This document shows, piece after piece, positions 12,213-24,536 of a stretch of 64,000 bases of DNA; the stretch's first letter is position 1; each line of letters starts with the position of its first letter. The DNA lies in assembly GCF_037325665.1 (NCBI RefSeq), contig NC_090261.1:20057825-20121824 (forward strand), written 5' to 3'. Source of the stretch: Littorina saxatilis (Eukaryota > Mollusca > Gastropoda > Littorinimorpha > Littorinidae). The translations under genes and the position numbers were made by a program. The notes beneath the pieces were generated by a model. That model did no database searches, was not told the origin of the DNA, and was given only the letters and a program-made list of their open reading frames with translations.

Positions 12213-13436
12213 TTTTCTTGTCTTATCATCTCGGTTAGTTTACATGATATACATTGGTGCATGTGGGGTTTTAAAACTCTTTCTGAACAATTCTAGGAAC
12301 CATCAACAAAACCATGGAATAATCTTTTATCTATCTATTTATTTATTGAAACCTTTATTTCCTTCTGGTTCACTGTTTGCCGGGACGCTCATTAAATTGC
12401 ATTCTTCCAACTTCAAGCCTTTTGCAACTATGTGTTAAAACTGCTAAAAATGTGTTTAGTGTCCATTTATACTCTCAGTGGTCATGCATGCAATGTCAAA
12501 AATGTGTCACGGGAGTACATGAGGACAACCACCACGCTCTTTTATTTATCGAACTGTATGTCTCATTCATCACGTTTTGGATGGCCAAACATTGACAGCC
12601 ACTAATTATTCCAGGGTTTCACAACATTATAGGCATTATACCATTTGCACTTTGTCAATATTTCGTGAGGCAGTCCTTAATTGCTGAGTGCAGGAGACTC
12701 AACAAAAAATCCCACTGTCGGTTTTGTTTTCAGCGTTTGCTTTGAAAGAGTTCACAAAGAGAGGGCAATCGTTGATTGACTCCCGTCCCTTGCTTACAGC
12801 GACGAATTTGATTTTTAAATAGCTGCTAAATGAAATATGATATATTCAACAGTTGTATAAGTTTTACATAGATCAACGAGAAAGTATCATACAAGTGCAG
12901 TGTGACCAGCAAAAACTATATGAGCAAAAAAAAAAATATATAAAAAAAAGGCAGTAAAGTGCATTATATATCAGCCCATCTGGCACCCATGCTTAGACAC
13001 TAGCACCACGGCGCTTAATTAACCGACTGCAGATGTATCAAGTCTACTGCACAGCGAGCGTATGTGTATTTTACAGGCCAACGACGTTGATGTTGGGGAG
13101 GGGGGATTTTACGGTCTAGTGTTCTTTCTCATGCTTCATTTTGTTATACGAGGTGCTCAGAGAACCGCAAAACCTGTGTGTGTGTGTTTTTTCTCTAACC
13201 TGTTTCCTCGTCTTTGTTTTATCTGGGTGGTTGTTTTGGTTTTTTTTTGGGGGGGGGGATGAGAGGGCAGGGCCGGGGGTGGGTGGGGGGGGGGGTCGGG
13301 GGGTGCATATCACCAGCCTAATGCGTCTGCAATCGCTTGTGAGGCGAACGTACTTTTGACCCCCTTTTTTTCTTCTTCTTTGTTATCGGGTTTTTTTTCT
13401 GACGATGCAGGGTTATTCAGATCTTTCGTGACAACG
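12213..13436. other. Gene-free stretch with a G-rich run at 13246-13307
   Basis: No supportable gene. At 13246-13307 the plus strand has several G runs of 4-12 bases separated by short spacers, a typical potential G-quadruplex. Frames across it are low-complexity Gly/Pro or Phe/Gly and not credible. Confidence 0.55.
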
Positions 13437-13538
13437 TTCATATCATCCTCCTCATCATCCTCCTCATCCTCATCATCCTCCTCATCCTCCTCATCCTCGT
13501 CATCATCATCATCATCATCATTATCATCATCATCATTA
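13437..13538. repeat. TCATCC / TCA microsatellite
   Basis: Runs of (TCC TCA) and (ATC) translate as poly-Ser or poly-Asp/Glu in different frames. The tract lies at the truncated 5' boundary of the following LINE fragment. Confidence 0.92.
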
Positions 13539-13548
13539 TACACTAACG

Positions 13549-14633
13549 ATTGTCAAGGCACTGTTACGACCCCTCTTGTGAAATATTCTGACGATTCTGC
13601 CCTTGAAGACCTGTCTGACTCTGATTCTGTTTATTTTTCTGAAGTTCAAAATTTCAGCTCCTGGTGTAAAGATAACTATTTAGCCCTAAATGTGACAAAA
13701 ACAAAAGAGCTAGTTATTGACTTTCGCAAAAACTCAGCTACAGTTTCAGATTTGTACATAGATGGTGTGAAGTTGAGCGAGTGACTGAATACAAATATCT
13801 CGGTACAGTCATTGACAACAAACTAAATCTCTCCTCAAACACTAAAGCTATCCACAAGAAGTGTCAGTCAAGAATCTACTGCTTACAAAAGCTCAGAAGT
13901 CTGAACATCAACAGCCGCATCCTCCAAACATTCTATACTTCATTCATTGAATCCATTCTCACTTTCTCTTTCATCTGCTGGTATGGAGGTCTGTGTGTGA
14001 AGAGTAAGAATGTGCTTGGGCGGGTGGTGAACACATGTGGTAAGATTGTGGGGGTGAGACAGGAAGGACTGACTGTGCTGTATGAACGACGTGTGGTGCG
14101 AAAGGCCCGCTGCATCATCCAGGATAGTAGTCATGTGCTCGCTCACCACTTTGAGGTCCTGCCCTCAGGACGTCGCCTCCGCACTCCCAGATTCCGCACG
14201 CTCAGAACTAAGAACAGTTTTATTCCAAAGTCAATTGGCTTTTTAAATACCTAAGTTAATTAAAACTAGTATGTGTGCCGGTGAACATATGCACTGATTT
14301 CTGTGATGAATATTTTTTATATTCTTTGATGTGCACCCTTATGCTGAGTGTGATAACCCTCGAATGACTAGTCCTGTGATAAATATTGTTCAATGACATA
14401 TCTAGTCCTGTGATAATGATAGTTTTTAGCGGTAAACTTTTAGCTAAAGCTGACGGCAATTAACCTATTTGGAATCATGTTACTATTCCTGTTAGTGTAC
14501 ATATGCGTGCGCGAGTGTAGTATGCTTTGTATGGTATTTTTATCTGTTGTCTTATTATTGTTTTGTCTTTTAATGTGCACCACACTGAAATTTCTCTGTA
14601 TGAGATAATAAAGTATTCGTATTCGTATTCGTA
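13549..14633 (+). pseudogene. 5'-truncated LINE: reverse transcriptase end and 3' tail
   Basis: The first frame starts just before the reverse transcriptase catalytic motif, here KYSDDSAL (Y-S-D-D at 13584-13595; FADD or YADD in relatives). It continues through SSWCKDNYLALNVTKTKEL and DFRKNS. The reading then moves to the next frame at about 13775, at a likely single-base loss, and continues with YKYLGTVIDNKL, TFYTSFIESILTFSFICWYG, LPSGRR and SFIPKSI to a stop at 14254. After a 3' UTR of about 350 bp it ends in AATAAAGTATTCGTATTCG, a short hexamer tail. Order and motifs match the C-terminal part of CR1/L2/Rex1-type non-LTR elements; the exact clade cannot be settled by eye. It is dead through truncation and frameshift. 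Confidence 0.85.
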
Positions 14634-14639
14634 TTATCA

Positions 14640-17600
14640 TCATCATCATCATTACTTACATAAGTATTATCATTGCAGGCATTAATGTCAACGCCAGTTG
14701 GTATCGTGTTAGTTTTACCGTCGGTCTCTTCATATGTATTACCTCAATCAACATGTTGCATGCTTAGCTTGCTTTCTTTGTCATTTTCGATTTGTATGTA
14801 TGTTTGATTTAGTTGTAAATTGTTGTTCTCTATATGCAAGTATATATATACGCTCGTGCGTTGCAGTGGTTAAGTGTATAGGAGCGCTTGTAGGTGTCAC
14901 AGTCTTTGTAAATCTGTGCTAGTTTATACACTAGGAGGGGAATTTTCCATACAAAGGAGATAAACAGAATCACTGTGTCTTTAAACAAGGGGGGGGGGGA
15001 TTTTTGTTAATGCAAACGCAGATGGGCTTTATCTTCTGTTTTAAAACATGAAATAGCAAAGCAGGAGAACAGCAAGGAGAATACCAATGAGCAAATAATT
15101 CATTTTGTTAACGACAACTTATCAACAGAATAATTATATTTGAGGAACATGCCAACGGGCAAAACAAAACCAGAAACAAACAAAAAAGTGTCGTAACTTG
15201 GCACACATGTACTGCATATTTGTGTTTGCTTGGTCCCTGTAAGAGTCACCCACTTAATAACACACGTGCCGACAGAATTTTATTATCGTGCGATGAAAAA
15301 TGGCTACAGATAAAAAGAGAACACTTACACTGACGAAAAGCCCTACAACCGTGGGCACTCAATCTAGAATGAGAGCAAAGTCTGTTGTTGTTATAGTGTG
15401 ATTTACGAACCAAGACTGTGTTGATGTTTTGGCGAAAGGTAACACTGACACAGCTGGACAGTATTATTCTGCACGTAAATTTTCTTGTTGTTGTTTTTGT
15501 AGTTGTTGATAAGTTTGCGACCCTTGTTCTGCTACTCTCATAAGCTTACGCCGCATTGTAACTTATCCTAGCTACGTACAGGCTAACTGTCGGTCATCAA
15601 AGGTCACTGACACATTGGCTGGCAGTAAGTCAGGTGACCTGGGGTGTGCTGGCGAAGAGATGATGACCTGTTGATTTTGTGATGAATCGTTTTCTGCGGT
15701 ACCTGGTTGTATACGTGTATAAGCTGCATGTATTAAGTAGTTGTGATATGATGTTACGCTTTATACTTGTCGGTGTTTAAAAAAAAGTACATTTGTCTCT
15801 GTAATAATACGTTTAATCTCAGTCATCCTCTCTCTTTCACTTTTCTGTCATCTATACCCTTTAAAAACAATCGTTTCCGTACATCTCCCGCAGCAACAAG
15901 AACAGTCGCGCTTATTACCAATGACAGTGATTGACGTTTGATATTTATGGTCTATATTTCAGGTGCTGTCCGTTGGAGGGAGAGGAGTATCGCAAACGAG
16001 GGCATTTTCACCGTTCTCAGCAGTCGACGAGAGTCACAAAGTGTGATATCTACGTGATACCATCTGGGGGACTTTCCCCACTTCAGTCATTTATGAAAAA
16101 CAAGTTTAGATGAAAACATCACACTCCGATCCTACGCACACATCTGTGACCTAATTCCACTGCCTACCGGTAGATTTACGGAGCTTTGGTGACACTACTG
16201 CAGTCGACGCTGTTCAGAACACGCATCACTGTTCCTTGGGGATAGGTTGCTTTGGAGCTTTGACCTATTTCCGCCAAACGGTAGTGGCACGGAGCTTTCT
16301 TCGCAGCAATGAGCGCGTCTCCAATGGAATCTGCCGCAGTCGGAAATCCCATGACAGTACCAAACTTGATCCCAAATTGACGCTAAACTGACCAGAACAA
16401 AACTACACAAAGTGATCAACTACTGTTGTGGCGGAATTAATCAAGCATCCGTTCGAATTTATGAACAAATGTGTTTATGTCTATTGCTTAACTCAGTTTT
16501 AAGATTTGTGAACGGAAAACAATAGTGTGGTGGTCCTTAGAAGAACATTAGGGGTTATCAAGATGTAATTACAACTTGCACTGCATGTTGCACGTACGCA
16601 TCGGGTAAGGACCCGATGACCTTGCCTGACTCCTTCCCATCAACACCCCCTCCCTTTATCGCATGATCTTGTGATATAAAAGCGCCTAGGTTGGAAGACA
16701 GAAGAGAAGTGGAAACTGTAGCAGTGTCCGGACAGCGAGCGAGAATTGCGGCGAAAAATAAATGACCAGACAGAGCCGTGTGAGACACTATCAGGGCGAT
16801 CAGAATCCCAGAGTGGTTTGAAACAAGTGTGCCACCATCAGTCAACTGCTGTGCGCCGCTCCTGCGTGCGTTCTCATTTCCAATCCACAGTGACAGATTT
16901 GTGTCACGTGACTAATGTGCGTGCTTGCTCATTGGCTGTCTTGGGAATATGCAAATAAGTTTTCGGTTGGGACGAAAGGAGACTGGAGTAAGGGTTTTTT
17001 GAAGGGTGTGTAAGGTGCGATTTGCTGCGATGAAAACGTGTGCTACTGCGTTTGAACTCTTAAAGACGGACTGGTTATTGTGTGAATTAATAAACGCAAG
17101 GACATCAAAGAAGTGAATTACATTTTTTCTAAATAAGTTGGCAAAAAACCCTGCTGACAGCAAGTAATACTGTTACAAAATTCACCGCACGTTTTATTTG
17201 ACAACAGCGATTTTTTTCTTCCGTGTAATCACGCTTAATAAAGGCCAACATCTGGCCTGCAGGCTCTAACGTTTTATATGTGTTCTGACGGGTCTGCACT
17301 AAATCCACTGACGCTGTTTAGTGGAGCTCTGTGGATTTTGGCTGTTACATGCCTTGGTGCCCATGGCACCAAACGTACGGCTTTTAACGTTTACAAATGT
17401 GCCGTTGTCATCACTTGATGGAGTCGAATTAAGAATATTTTTAACCCCAGCAAGTTAAAATCATATCTGTTTGGGAAAGAAGTAAAGGTAAACAGTCGAT
17501 CAAAGACGCCTAAGCTATCGGCGATCTTTCCTTTGTGTTTTATAGTTTATCCTCTGGGGACAAATGTGCTGAAATGATGTGAATGACAAATCAAGATTCT

Positions 17601-17769
17601 TTAACGGTGTATCGGTCTGAGGCAGAAACGAGTCTGTCTAAAACATTTCTAATTCATGTTTGATTTTGGGAACGTTAACAGAGTGCTTGTTTTGGATTTC
17701 AATATTGTAAACATGAAGGCAATACAGGTAAACTGAGGACATCGCTTTCCTCAGCACTCATACTTCCAG
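14640..17769. other. Gene-free stretch upstream of receptor gene 1
   Basis: No coding region supportable from sequence. An ATC run occurs at 14634-14652 and a poly-G run at about 14990. The region nearest the receptor may hold its promoter and a 5' UTR exon: CACTCATACTTCCAG directly before the receptor's ATG could be a splice acceptor. No TATA box can be assigned. Confidence 0.45.
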
Positions 17770-19666
17770 ATGGAGGACACACCAGAATTCAAAGCCTCCG
17801 TCAAGGTCTGGCAGTACTGCCCGCCCTTTCTCTTCGTCTTCGGAACGTTCGGTAACGTGATGACTGTGGTGATTCTTCGCCGCATGAACATGAAGCGGTC
17901 CGCCATGCCTGTCTACCTCACGGCCCTCGCCGTCTCGGACACCTGTCTCCTCTACACGGGACTGCTACGTCGTTGGGTGATGAACGTGTTTGACCTTGAT
18001 TTCCGCACGTTACACTCGGCGGTGTGCAAGCTTCACACGTGGCTGGTCTACGCTGTGACGATCGTGTCGGCGTGGATCCTCATGTTCATGACCGTGGAGA
18101 GAGCCATCTCCGTCTGGAAGCCTCACCACGTCTCCCTGCTGTGCACCAGAAAAAAAGCTGCCGTCATCGTCGTCGGCATCGTCGTCTTCTCTCTTGTCGC
18201 CAACGCCCACTTGCTGTACGGGGTGGATGTGATGGATGTGGGGAACGGAACGAAGGTTTGTTTCGCTCCGGATGAGGACTACTTGTACTTCTTTGACGCC
18301 GTGTGGTCGTGGGCCGACCTGACGCTTGCTTCGCTGCTTCCTTTCACTGTGCTGCTGATTGGGAACACCCTTATCCTGTGGAAGGTCTCACTGTCTGCCC
18401 GCGCGGCCAGGTTCGTTGTGCTTTTACTATTTGTATTTATTTTATTATTACATTTCTTTCTTTGTTACAAATATTTATGTGTTTGTTACATTTATTTATT
18501 CGTTCGATTGTTCGCTTGTTCGTTAGTTCGTTTTTTCGTTCGTTTCTTCTTTCGGTCTTCCTTTCGTTTTAATCGATTGTTTGTTCGTTTGTCTGACCTA
18601 CCAATTGTCCGTCAATGCATTCATTTATCCATCCACCCACTCACCCACCCATCCATTCATCCGGCATCCATTCATCCATCCGTATATTATTTATTTATTT
18701 CGTTACTGATTTATAAATTTATTTATTTATTTATCTATTTTATTTATTGCTTGTGTTTGCCTTTAATTTAGCTGATGGGTGCTTTGGACCTTGAACTGAG
18801 AATGTATTTGCGTGTAATCCAAATGTCATGAACGATAAACGAGTATGGTATAAAACAAACAAGTCGCGTAAGGCGAAATTACTACATTTAGTCAGAGACA
18901 TAGACAGAATGTATGTCTCTGATTTAGTCAAGCTGTGGAACTCACAGAATCAAACTGAACGCACTGCATTTTTTCACAATGACCGTAGTCCGCCGCTAGT
19001 GCAAAAGGCAGTGAAAGTGACGAGCCTGTTCAGCGCGGTAGCGGTTGCGCTGTGCTGCATAGCACGCTTTATTGTACCTCTCTTCGTTTGAACTTTCTGA
19101 GCGTGTTTTTAATCCAAACATATCATATCTATATGTTTTTGGAATCAGGAACCGACAAGGAATAAGATGAAATTGTTTTTAAAACGATTTTGGAAATTTA
19201 ATTTTAATCATAATTGTTATATTTTTAATTTTCAGAGCTTGTTTTTAATCCAAATATAACATATTTATATGTTTTTGGAATCAGAACATGATGAAGAATG
19301 AAATAAAAGTAATTTTGGATCGTTTTATAAACAAATAATTGTAATTACAATTTTCAGATTTTTAATTACCAAAGTCATCAACTAATTTTTAAGCCTCCAT
19401 GCTGAAAAGCAATACCGAAGTCCGGCCTTCGTTGAAGATTGCTTGGCCAAAATTTCAATCAATTTGATTGAAAAATGAAGGTGTGACACTGACAGTGCCG
19501 CCTCAACTTTTACAAAAAGCCGGATATGACGTCATAAAAGACATTTATCGAAAAAAGGAAAAAAAACGTCTGGGGATTTCATACCCAGGAACTCTCATGT
19601 AAAATTTCATAAAGATCGGTCCAGTAGTTTAGTCTGAATCGCTCTACACACACACACACACGCACA

Positions 19667-19751
<85 letters not shown>

Positions 19752-20729
19752 CACGACCCTCGTCTCGATTCCCCCTCTATGTTAAAACATTTAGTCAAAA
19801 CTTGACTAAATGTAAAAATGATATAAATTATGGAGAGTCGCACAAAAAAGAGTTATTAATAAAGATGAAAAGTAAAAAATGCTCGGAAAGAAAAAAATAT
19901 GTTATTACTTCAAGTCTGCAGACCGATCAAGACAAACACACCAAACAAAACTTAACGTTAACAGTTCTGAACAAAATACAAATGCAACATTCGGAATTAA
20001 ACCAAGGCCCCTTTCTCTCAGTACTTGAACAAAAACGTGCAGTTTGCCAACCATAATTATGACACTTTACTGTTGATATTTATTAAACTATGGATATTTA
20101 CAGCATTTTGGAGAGAGTCGGGTAAAGTTTTCTTTTACAGGATTTATGAAAGGCTTTGTTCCAAGTTGTCCAACATTTCTTGTCCTCTGTTCAGGTACCT
20201 TGGCTCCGTCCGACCCGATGACGTCATGCAGCGCAAGAAAACCACGTCATCGATGACGATCACTTTGGTGGCGCTCAGCATCATCTTCTTCTTCTTGACG
20301 TCGCCGGTCTGCGTGTACAACATCATCGAGCACTACGTGGAAGAAGAACTGGAGAAGAACCCCAGCGCCCGAGGGAGTGCCAAACTGAGGCTGGCCTGGG
20401 CGGCGGTCAATGTTCTCATGTACACCAACAGTACGGTCAACTTTTACCTGTACTGTCTGAGCGGGGCCAAGTTCCGCCAGGAGCTGAGGAGAACCCTTTG
20501 CTGTATCTCCGCGCCTCTCTGGCGTCCTTCCCAGAAGCACACGTTCACCAGCCATAATGGGAACCATCACCACCACCTCGACTGCCAGGACAGTCGTCGC
20601 TGTCAGAAGAATGGGAAGGTTGCCGCTGATGGCAGTCTGAAGAGCAATTGCAGTGACACTGGTAGCACTGAGGTCATAGATAGTGTTTCGTTGAGGATTC
20701 ACAACCGTGTGCTGCAATCTGATACATGA
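17770..20729 (+). CDS. Rhodopsin-class GPCR 1, peptide-receptor-like (two coding exons)
   Basis: Seven-transmembrane receptor of 391 residues, expected in the plasma membrane. Coding exons are 17770-18410 and 20195-20729. The split AG|G codon and GT-AG borders join exactly in frame. TM1 is at about 18-38 with GN at 28-29, and TM2 at 46-68 with LTALAVSD. TM3 starts at Cys86, which can pair with Cys164 in extracellular loop 2. ERA at 110-112 stands where DRY is usual. TM5 has Pro191, TM6 has TSPVCVY with Pro251, and TM7 has NSTVNFYLY in place of NPxxY. Helix 8 (SGAKFRQEL) is followed by a Cys pair suited to palmitoylation, and the His-rich tail ends in SLRIHNRVLQSDT. LTALAVSD, the CTRKKA loop and NSxxNF resemble lophotrochozoan FMRFamide-receptor-like orphan receptors. 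The ligand is unknown. The intron carries a family-A element. Confidence 0.9.
18858..19817 (+). repeat. Family-A repeat, copy 3, in intron of receptor 1
   Basis: Full-length copy from AACAAGTCGCGTAAGGCG to the TTTAGTCAAAACTTGACTAA hairpin. It has an internal 5' duplication around 18890-18935 and the longest CA microsatellite of the family (about 19646-19746), in the usual slot just after TGAATCGCTCTAC. It is in the same orientation as the host gene. Confidence 0.88.
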
Positions 20730-20813
20730 AATGTGATATGAATGCCGTTTTTATATGTTATACTCTTACTTTCTCCCAAGCGCAAGACAAATTCTTCTAT
20801 GAAAATTGAAGCC

Positions 20814-20819
20814 AATAAA
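20814..20819 (+). promoter_or_regulatory. Polyadenylation signal of receptor gene 1
   Basis: AATAAA lies 85 bases after the stop codon, immediately before a (GAGTT)n run. It is the only canonical signal in the first 120 bases of the 3' flank. Confidence 0.7.
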
Positions 20820-20845
20820 ATTTGAGTTGAGTTGAGTTGAGTTGA

Positions 20846-22029
20846 CTCGTTATAATGATGACGTCAATAACTCATTGACGGAATTTTGAGACTGGGAGTT
20901 ACTTGACCTGAATCTCAACATAACCAAACTCTTTGATGTGTTCACTACTGACTCTTTTTGACCTGTTTCTATGAACAACTTATGCGCGTGTGTGTTGCGT
21001 TCAGTGTTGTCTTTTAATGATGACGTTAATAATTCTTCGACAGAATTTTGAATCTCTTTGTGATTGATTATATCTGACATGTTCAGATGTTTGAAGTGGG
21101 ATTTACAGTGGAAAATCCTTGTCAACGGTTGTGATTCTGCCTGCTGCTGGCAGTTTGAAGTGCAACGGATGAGAAACTGGTAGCACCGACGTCATAGATA
21201 GTGTGTCGTTTAGGATTTATAGCCGTGTGCAGCGATCTGTACTGTGTTGAATCCGAATAACGATGACGTAATTAACTCTTGGACGGAATTTTGAAAATTG
21301 ACGTTGATTTGAATCTCTTTGTTATTTTGATATCTGACCAATTCAGATGCTTGAAACGGGATTTTGATATCTGACCAGTTCAGATGCTTGAAGTGGGATG
21401 GATTTACAGTAAAGAATCCTTTTCAACGGTGGTGTTCTGCCTGCTGCTGGCAGTTTGAAGAGCAGTGGCAGTGACACGAGTAGCACTGACATCTGAGACA
21501 GTGTGTCGTTGTGGATTTACAACCGTGTGCTGCGATCGATGTTGACTGCTAGGGGAAAGGCCCCAATTAACGGACACTTAAGGTTAAACCCATTTTTCTC
21601 ACAAAGTATATAACATAGCGCAATTTTGAAAACGGATTATTGTAGATCTAACCTTCATGTTGAAAAAAATTGAAAAAATCTGTTATACTTCAAAAGTTAT
21701 TAAGGTTTGAATTTTTCGGCAAATTGTCCGGTTTTGGGAAACCTACTGCCTAAATCCGGACAGGGGGTCACCAAAATCCGGACACGAAATTCGCTGCTTA
21801 ATAGAGTAACAAAAGTTGCAGAAACCATGTTTTAATTAACAATTGCAACCGTTTTCTTTTTCGTGAACGTTCATGTATTTTTACATTTAATTATTATGTC
21901 GGTTTTTGCAACTTTTGTCAGTCAAAAAGCAAGTTTTTATGAAGATATGTATCTTTTTTTCGAGAGAGGGTTATGCGTTATTTTTAGTCAAGCGAATTAA
22001 CCGCATGTTCAACTACACACACACACTGT

Positions 22030-22116
<87 letters not shown>

Positions 22117-23330
22117 TTATTACATATTACACATATCACATAGTCCGTTATTTGGGCGCACGTGGTGGACGGTATTTGGAAAACCACACTAGTTGGAGTT
22201 ACAATGCAGCTGTTGAAAAATGCGTTCATTGAGTATGTCGTATTGCATGGTATTTACTAATAGAGTGTATGTACTATCTACTTCAACCAATCAATTCATC
22301 TTAGAAAGTCGTAACTTCTTGCTGCACTTAGTTTACAAATGTCTAAAATTACAGTGAGAGTGCGAAAAACAGAAAACCACTTACCGTGCAGAATGCGTGC
22401 GTTCAGTCGCCATGTTATTTTGGTGCGAAGTGTAAGGGGATATCACTGAATCGTTTCGCGCAAAAAAAATTTTGTTGTGACCTCCTATTTCTGAGATATC
22501 GCGTGTCCGTTATTAGGCGCCCGTCCGGTAATTAGGGCCTTTCCCCTACGTCAATAATTCTTTGACGGAAAATGAACATTGATTCGAATCTCTTTAGAAC
22601 TGACATGTTCAGATTTTGAAGTGTGATTTACAGAGAAAAAGCCTTTTTGGTTGTGTTTCTGCTTGCTACTGGCAGTTTGAAGAGATATGGCACTGAAACT
22701 GGTGGCACTGATGTTATTGATGGTGTGTCGTTGAGGGTTCACAACCGTGTAATGCGTTCTGTGATGACTCTTAATAACGATGTCGTGAAATACCTGACCT
22801 TGGACGGAATATTGAACATGGACGCTGATCTGAATCTCATCGTGTGCAAAAACATGTGGCATGTTCAGATGTTTTAAGTTTTAAGCTGTGCTCTTTTTGC
22901 TGCTGGTAGTTTGAAGAACAATGGCTGAGGCACTGGTACAAGTGACGTCATGGATATATAGCGCGTCACGAAGAGTTCACAACTGTGTTTTGCGTTCTCT
23001 TTTGACTCATACTAATGATGACGTCAATAATTCTTTGGCTTAAGTTTTGAAAATGAACGAGTATTTAAATCAGTTCGAGTTGAATAGTTTTTACTTGAAT
23101 GGGATTTTCCAGCCAAATTGGTTGAAAACCTTAAAACCAACCACAGTGGATAATTCTTTCAAGTGCATTATTCTACCTGCTGTTGATAGTGGGAAGAGCA
23201 ATGACAAAAACCCTGGCGGAACTGACGTCATAGATCGTCTTGCCTTGCGTTCTGTGATGACATACGTAATTCGTCGTCGGAGTTTTGAGACTGGCACTTT
23301 CTTGATTAGAATTTCCTCTAACTGAATCTC
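20846..23330 (+). repeat. Degenerate tandem array derived from the 3' end of receptor gene 1
   Basis: At least five decayed units follow the gene. Each unit resembles the last 30 or so codons plus 3' flank: GCTGCTGGCAGTTTGAAG, GGTAGCAC-GACGTCATAGATAG, GTGTGTCGTTGAGG-TTCAC, AACCGTGTGCTGCG, then ATGATGACGTCAATAATTC, GGACGGAATTTTGAA and CATGTTCAGATG. The GTCATAGATA-type core recurs near 21191, 21491, 22713, 22946 and 23227, against 20674 in the gene. Units are about 230-300 bp once the transposon at 21552-22546 is removed. None keeps an intact reading frame. Several carry a perfect TGACGTCA. Confidence 0.85.
21552..22546. mobile_element. TA-flanked non-autonomous DNA transposon
   Basis: The ends are GGGGAAAGGCCCCAATTAAC and, inverted, GGTAATTAGGGCCTTTCCCC, each flanked by TA, the target used by Tc1/mariner-type elements. 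The element is 995 bp, has no transposase frame, and carries a CA microsatellite at 22014-22107. It splits a TGACGTCA-bearing unit of the receptor-derived tandem array, so it is younger than the array. Confidence 0.85.
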
Positions 23331-23525
23331 TTCACAGCCAAATGCTTGACATAGCTTCAGACGTGTATAGTTGTATTATCATGCCTTTTTGGTGGGGATT
23401 TCTCCTTCAAAGATGGCGCTTCAGCTACGTTTTGAGGCCTGGAGCTATATAACGAGAGAATCTCATCTCCCGGGTTGAATCTTTTGAAAGCCAATTTCGT
23501 ATTGCTAAGTACCTGGTGTGTTCGG

Positions 23526-24372
23526 TTAATAATAGTAATAATAAATGAGCATTTATATAGCGCAACATCATAACTTTACAATTATGCTCTTTGCGCTTGA
23601 CACATTTAAAATTAAAACACAGTTATACAAGCATTTACATCTACATTCATAGTCAACAACGCCTAATTAAAAGCATACATCATCAAACATACATTACAAA
23701 AAAAATGCTTCCACTAACTAAGTAATAAAAACATGAATAACATAGGTAGTGAAAACAAGGAAATACCAGCTGAATACCCGTGATCAAACAGAACATGTTA
23801 TCAACAATTCTGAAAACAACCCTTGATGTTTATATACATTATCACATTATCACTAAAACAACAAATACACTACATGTAGCCTACTGATGGACTGAGAAAA
23901 ACAAAATCAGGGGTTGTATTTCTTGAAGAGGTGTGTTTTAAATGCTCGTTTGAATGCTTGGGGTGACTGAGAGTGGCGGATGTGAAAGGGGAGAGAATTC
24001 CATTGTGTGGGTGCGCAGAAAGTAAAAGTGCGTTGTCCGTATGTTTTGGTTTTGGTGTGTGGAATGGTAAGGATGCGACAGTCGGAAGAGGCACGGAGTT
24101 GTCTTGCTGGAGAATAGACGGTGAGGAGTTCAGAGAAGTAAGCAGGAGACGAGCCAGAAAAGAAGTTAAAGCAGAGGGTGGACAGTTTGTAGTCAATGCG
24201 GGCTTGAATAGGTAACCAGTGCAGTGTGCGAAGGAGTGGTGTTGCGTGATCTCGTTTTCGTGCTTTGAGAATGAGGCGTGTTGCCGAGTTTTGCCACTTT
24301 TGGACTTTTTGTAGTTTATGCAGGAGGTACAGAGGACAGCCAGAGAGAAGAGAGTTGCAATAGTCAATAGAC
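23526..24372 (-). pseudogene. L2-type LINE, C-terminal ORF2 remnant and 3' UTR
   Basis: On the minus strand an open frame without an ATG runs from about 24371 to a stop at 23907. It reads DYCNSLLSGCPLYLLHKLQK, RKRDHATPLLRTLHWLPI, ELLTVYSPARQLRASS and WNSLPFHIRHSQSPQAFKRA. This is the characteristic C-terminal block of L2/CR1-type reverse transcriptase proteins. The 3' UTR follows towards 23526 and ends GCGCTATATAAATGCTCATT plus an AAT-type tail. The element is 5'-truncated just inside this domain. The surviving frame has no stops, so the insertion is moderately young. Confidence 0.85.
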
Positions 24373-24467
24373 TTTGGTTTTTATGATCGTCGTCTTTTGT
24401 CAACGGCCTGTGTCCGACGGGCCATTTTATAGAAATGGATTTATGGTTCAGCTAAAATGCTGGGTCC

Positions 24468-24470
<3 letters not shown>

Positions 24471-24535
<65 letters not shown>
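24471..24535. repeat. GT microsatellite
   Basis: Pure GT run. The following 24536-25350 stretch contains no supportable gene; the longest frame there has no domain features and runs into microsatellite. Confidence 0.92.

Positions 24536-24536
<1 letters not shown>

Noticed and set aside
13356-13548. Upstream extension of the LINE frame through poly-Ser
   Set aside because: The frame is open only because of the TCATCC microsatellite. Similarity to reverse transcriptase starts just before the YSDD motif.
16558-16845. 95-residue minus-strand frame
   Set aside because: Reasonable composition, but no recognisable domain, no splice sites in context and an overlapping plus-strand frame of similar length. 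Not supportable.
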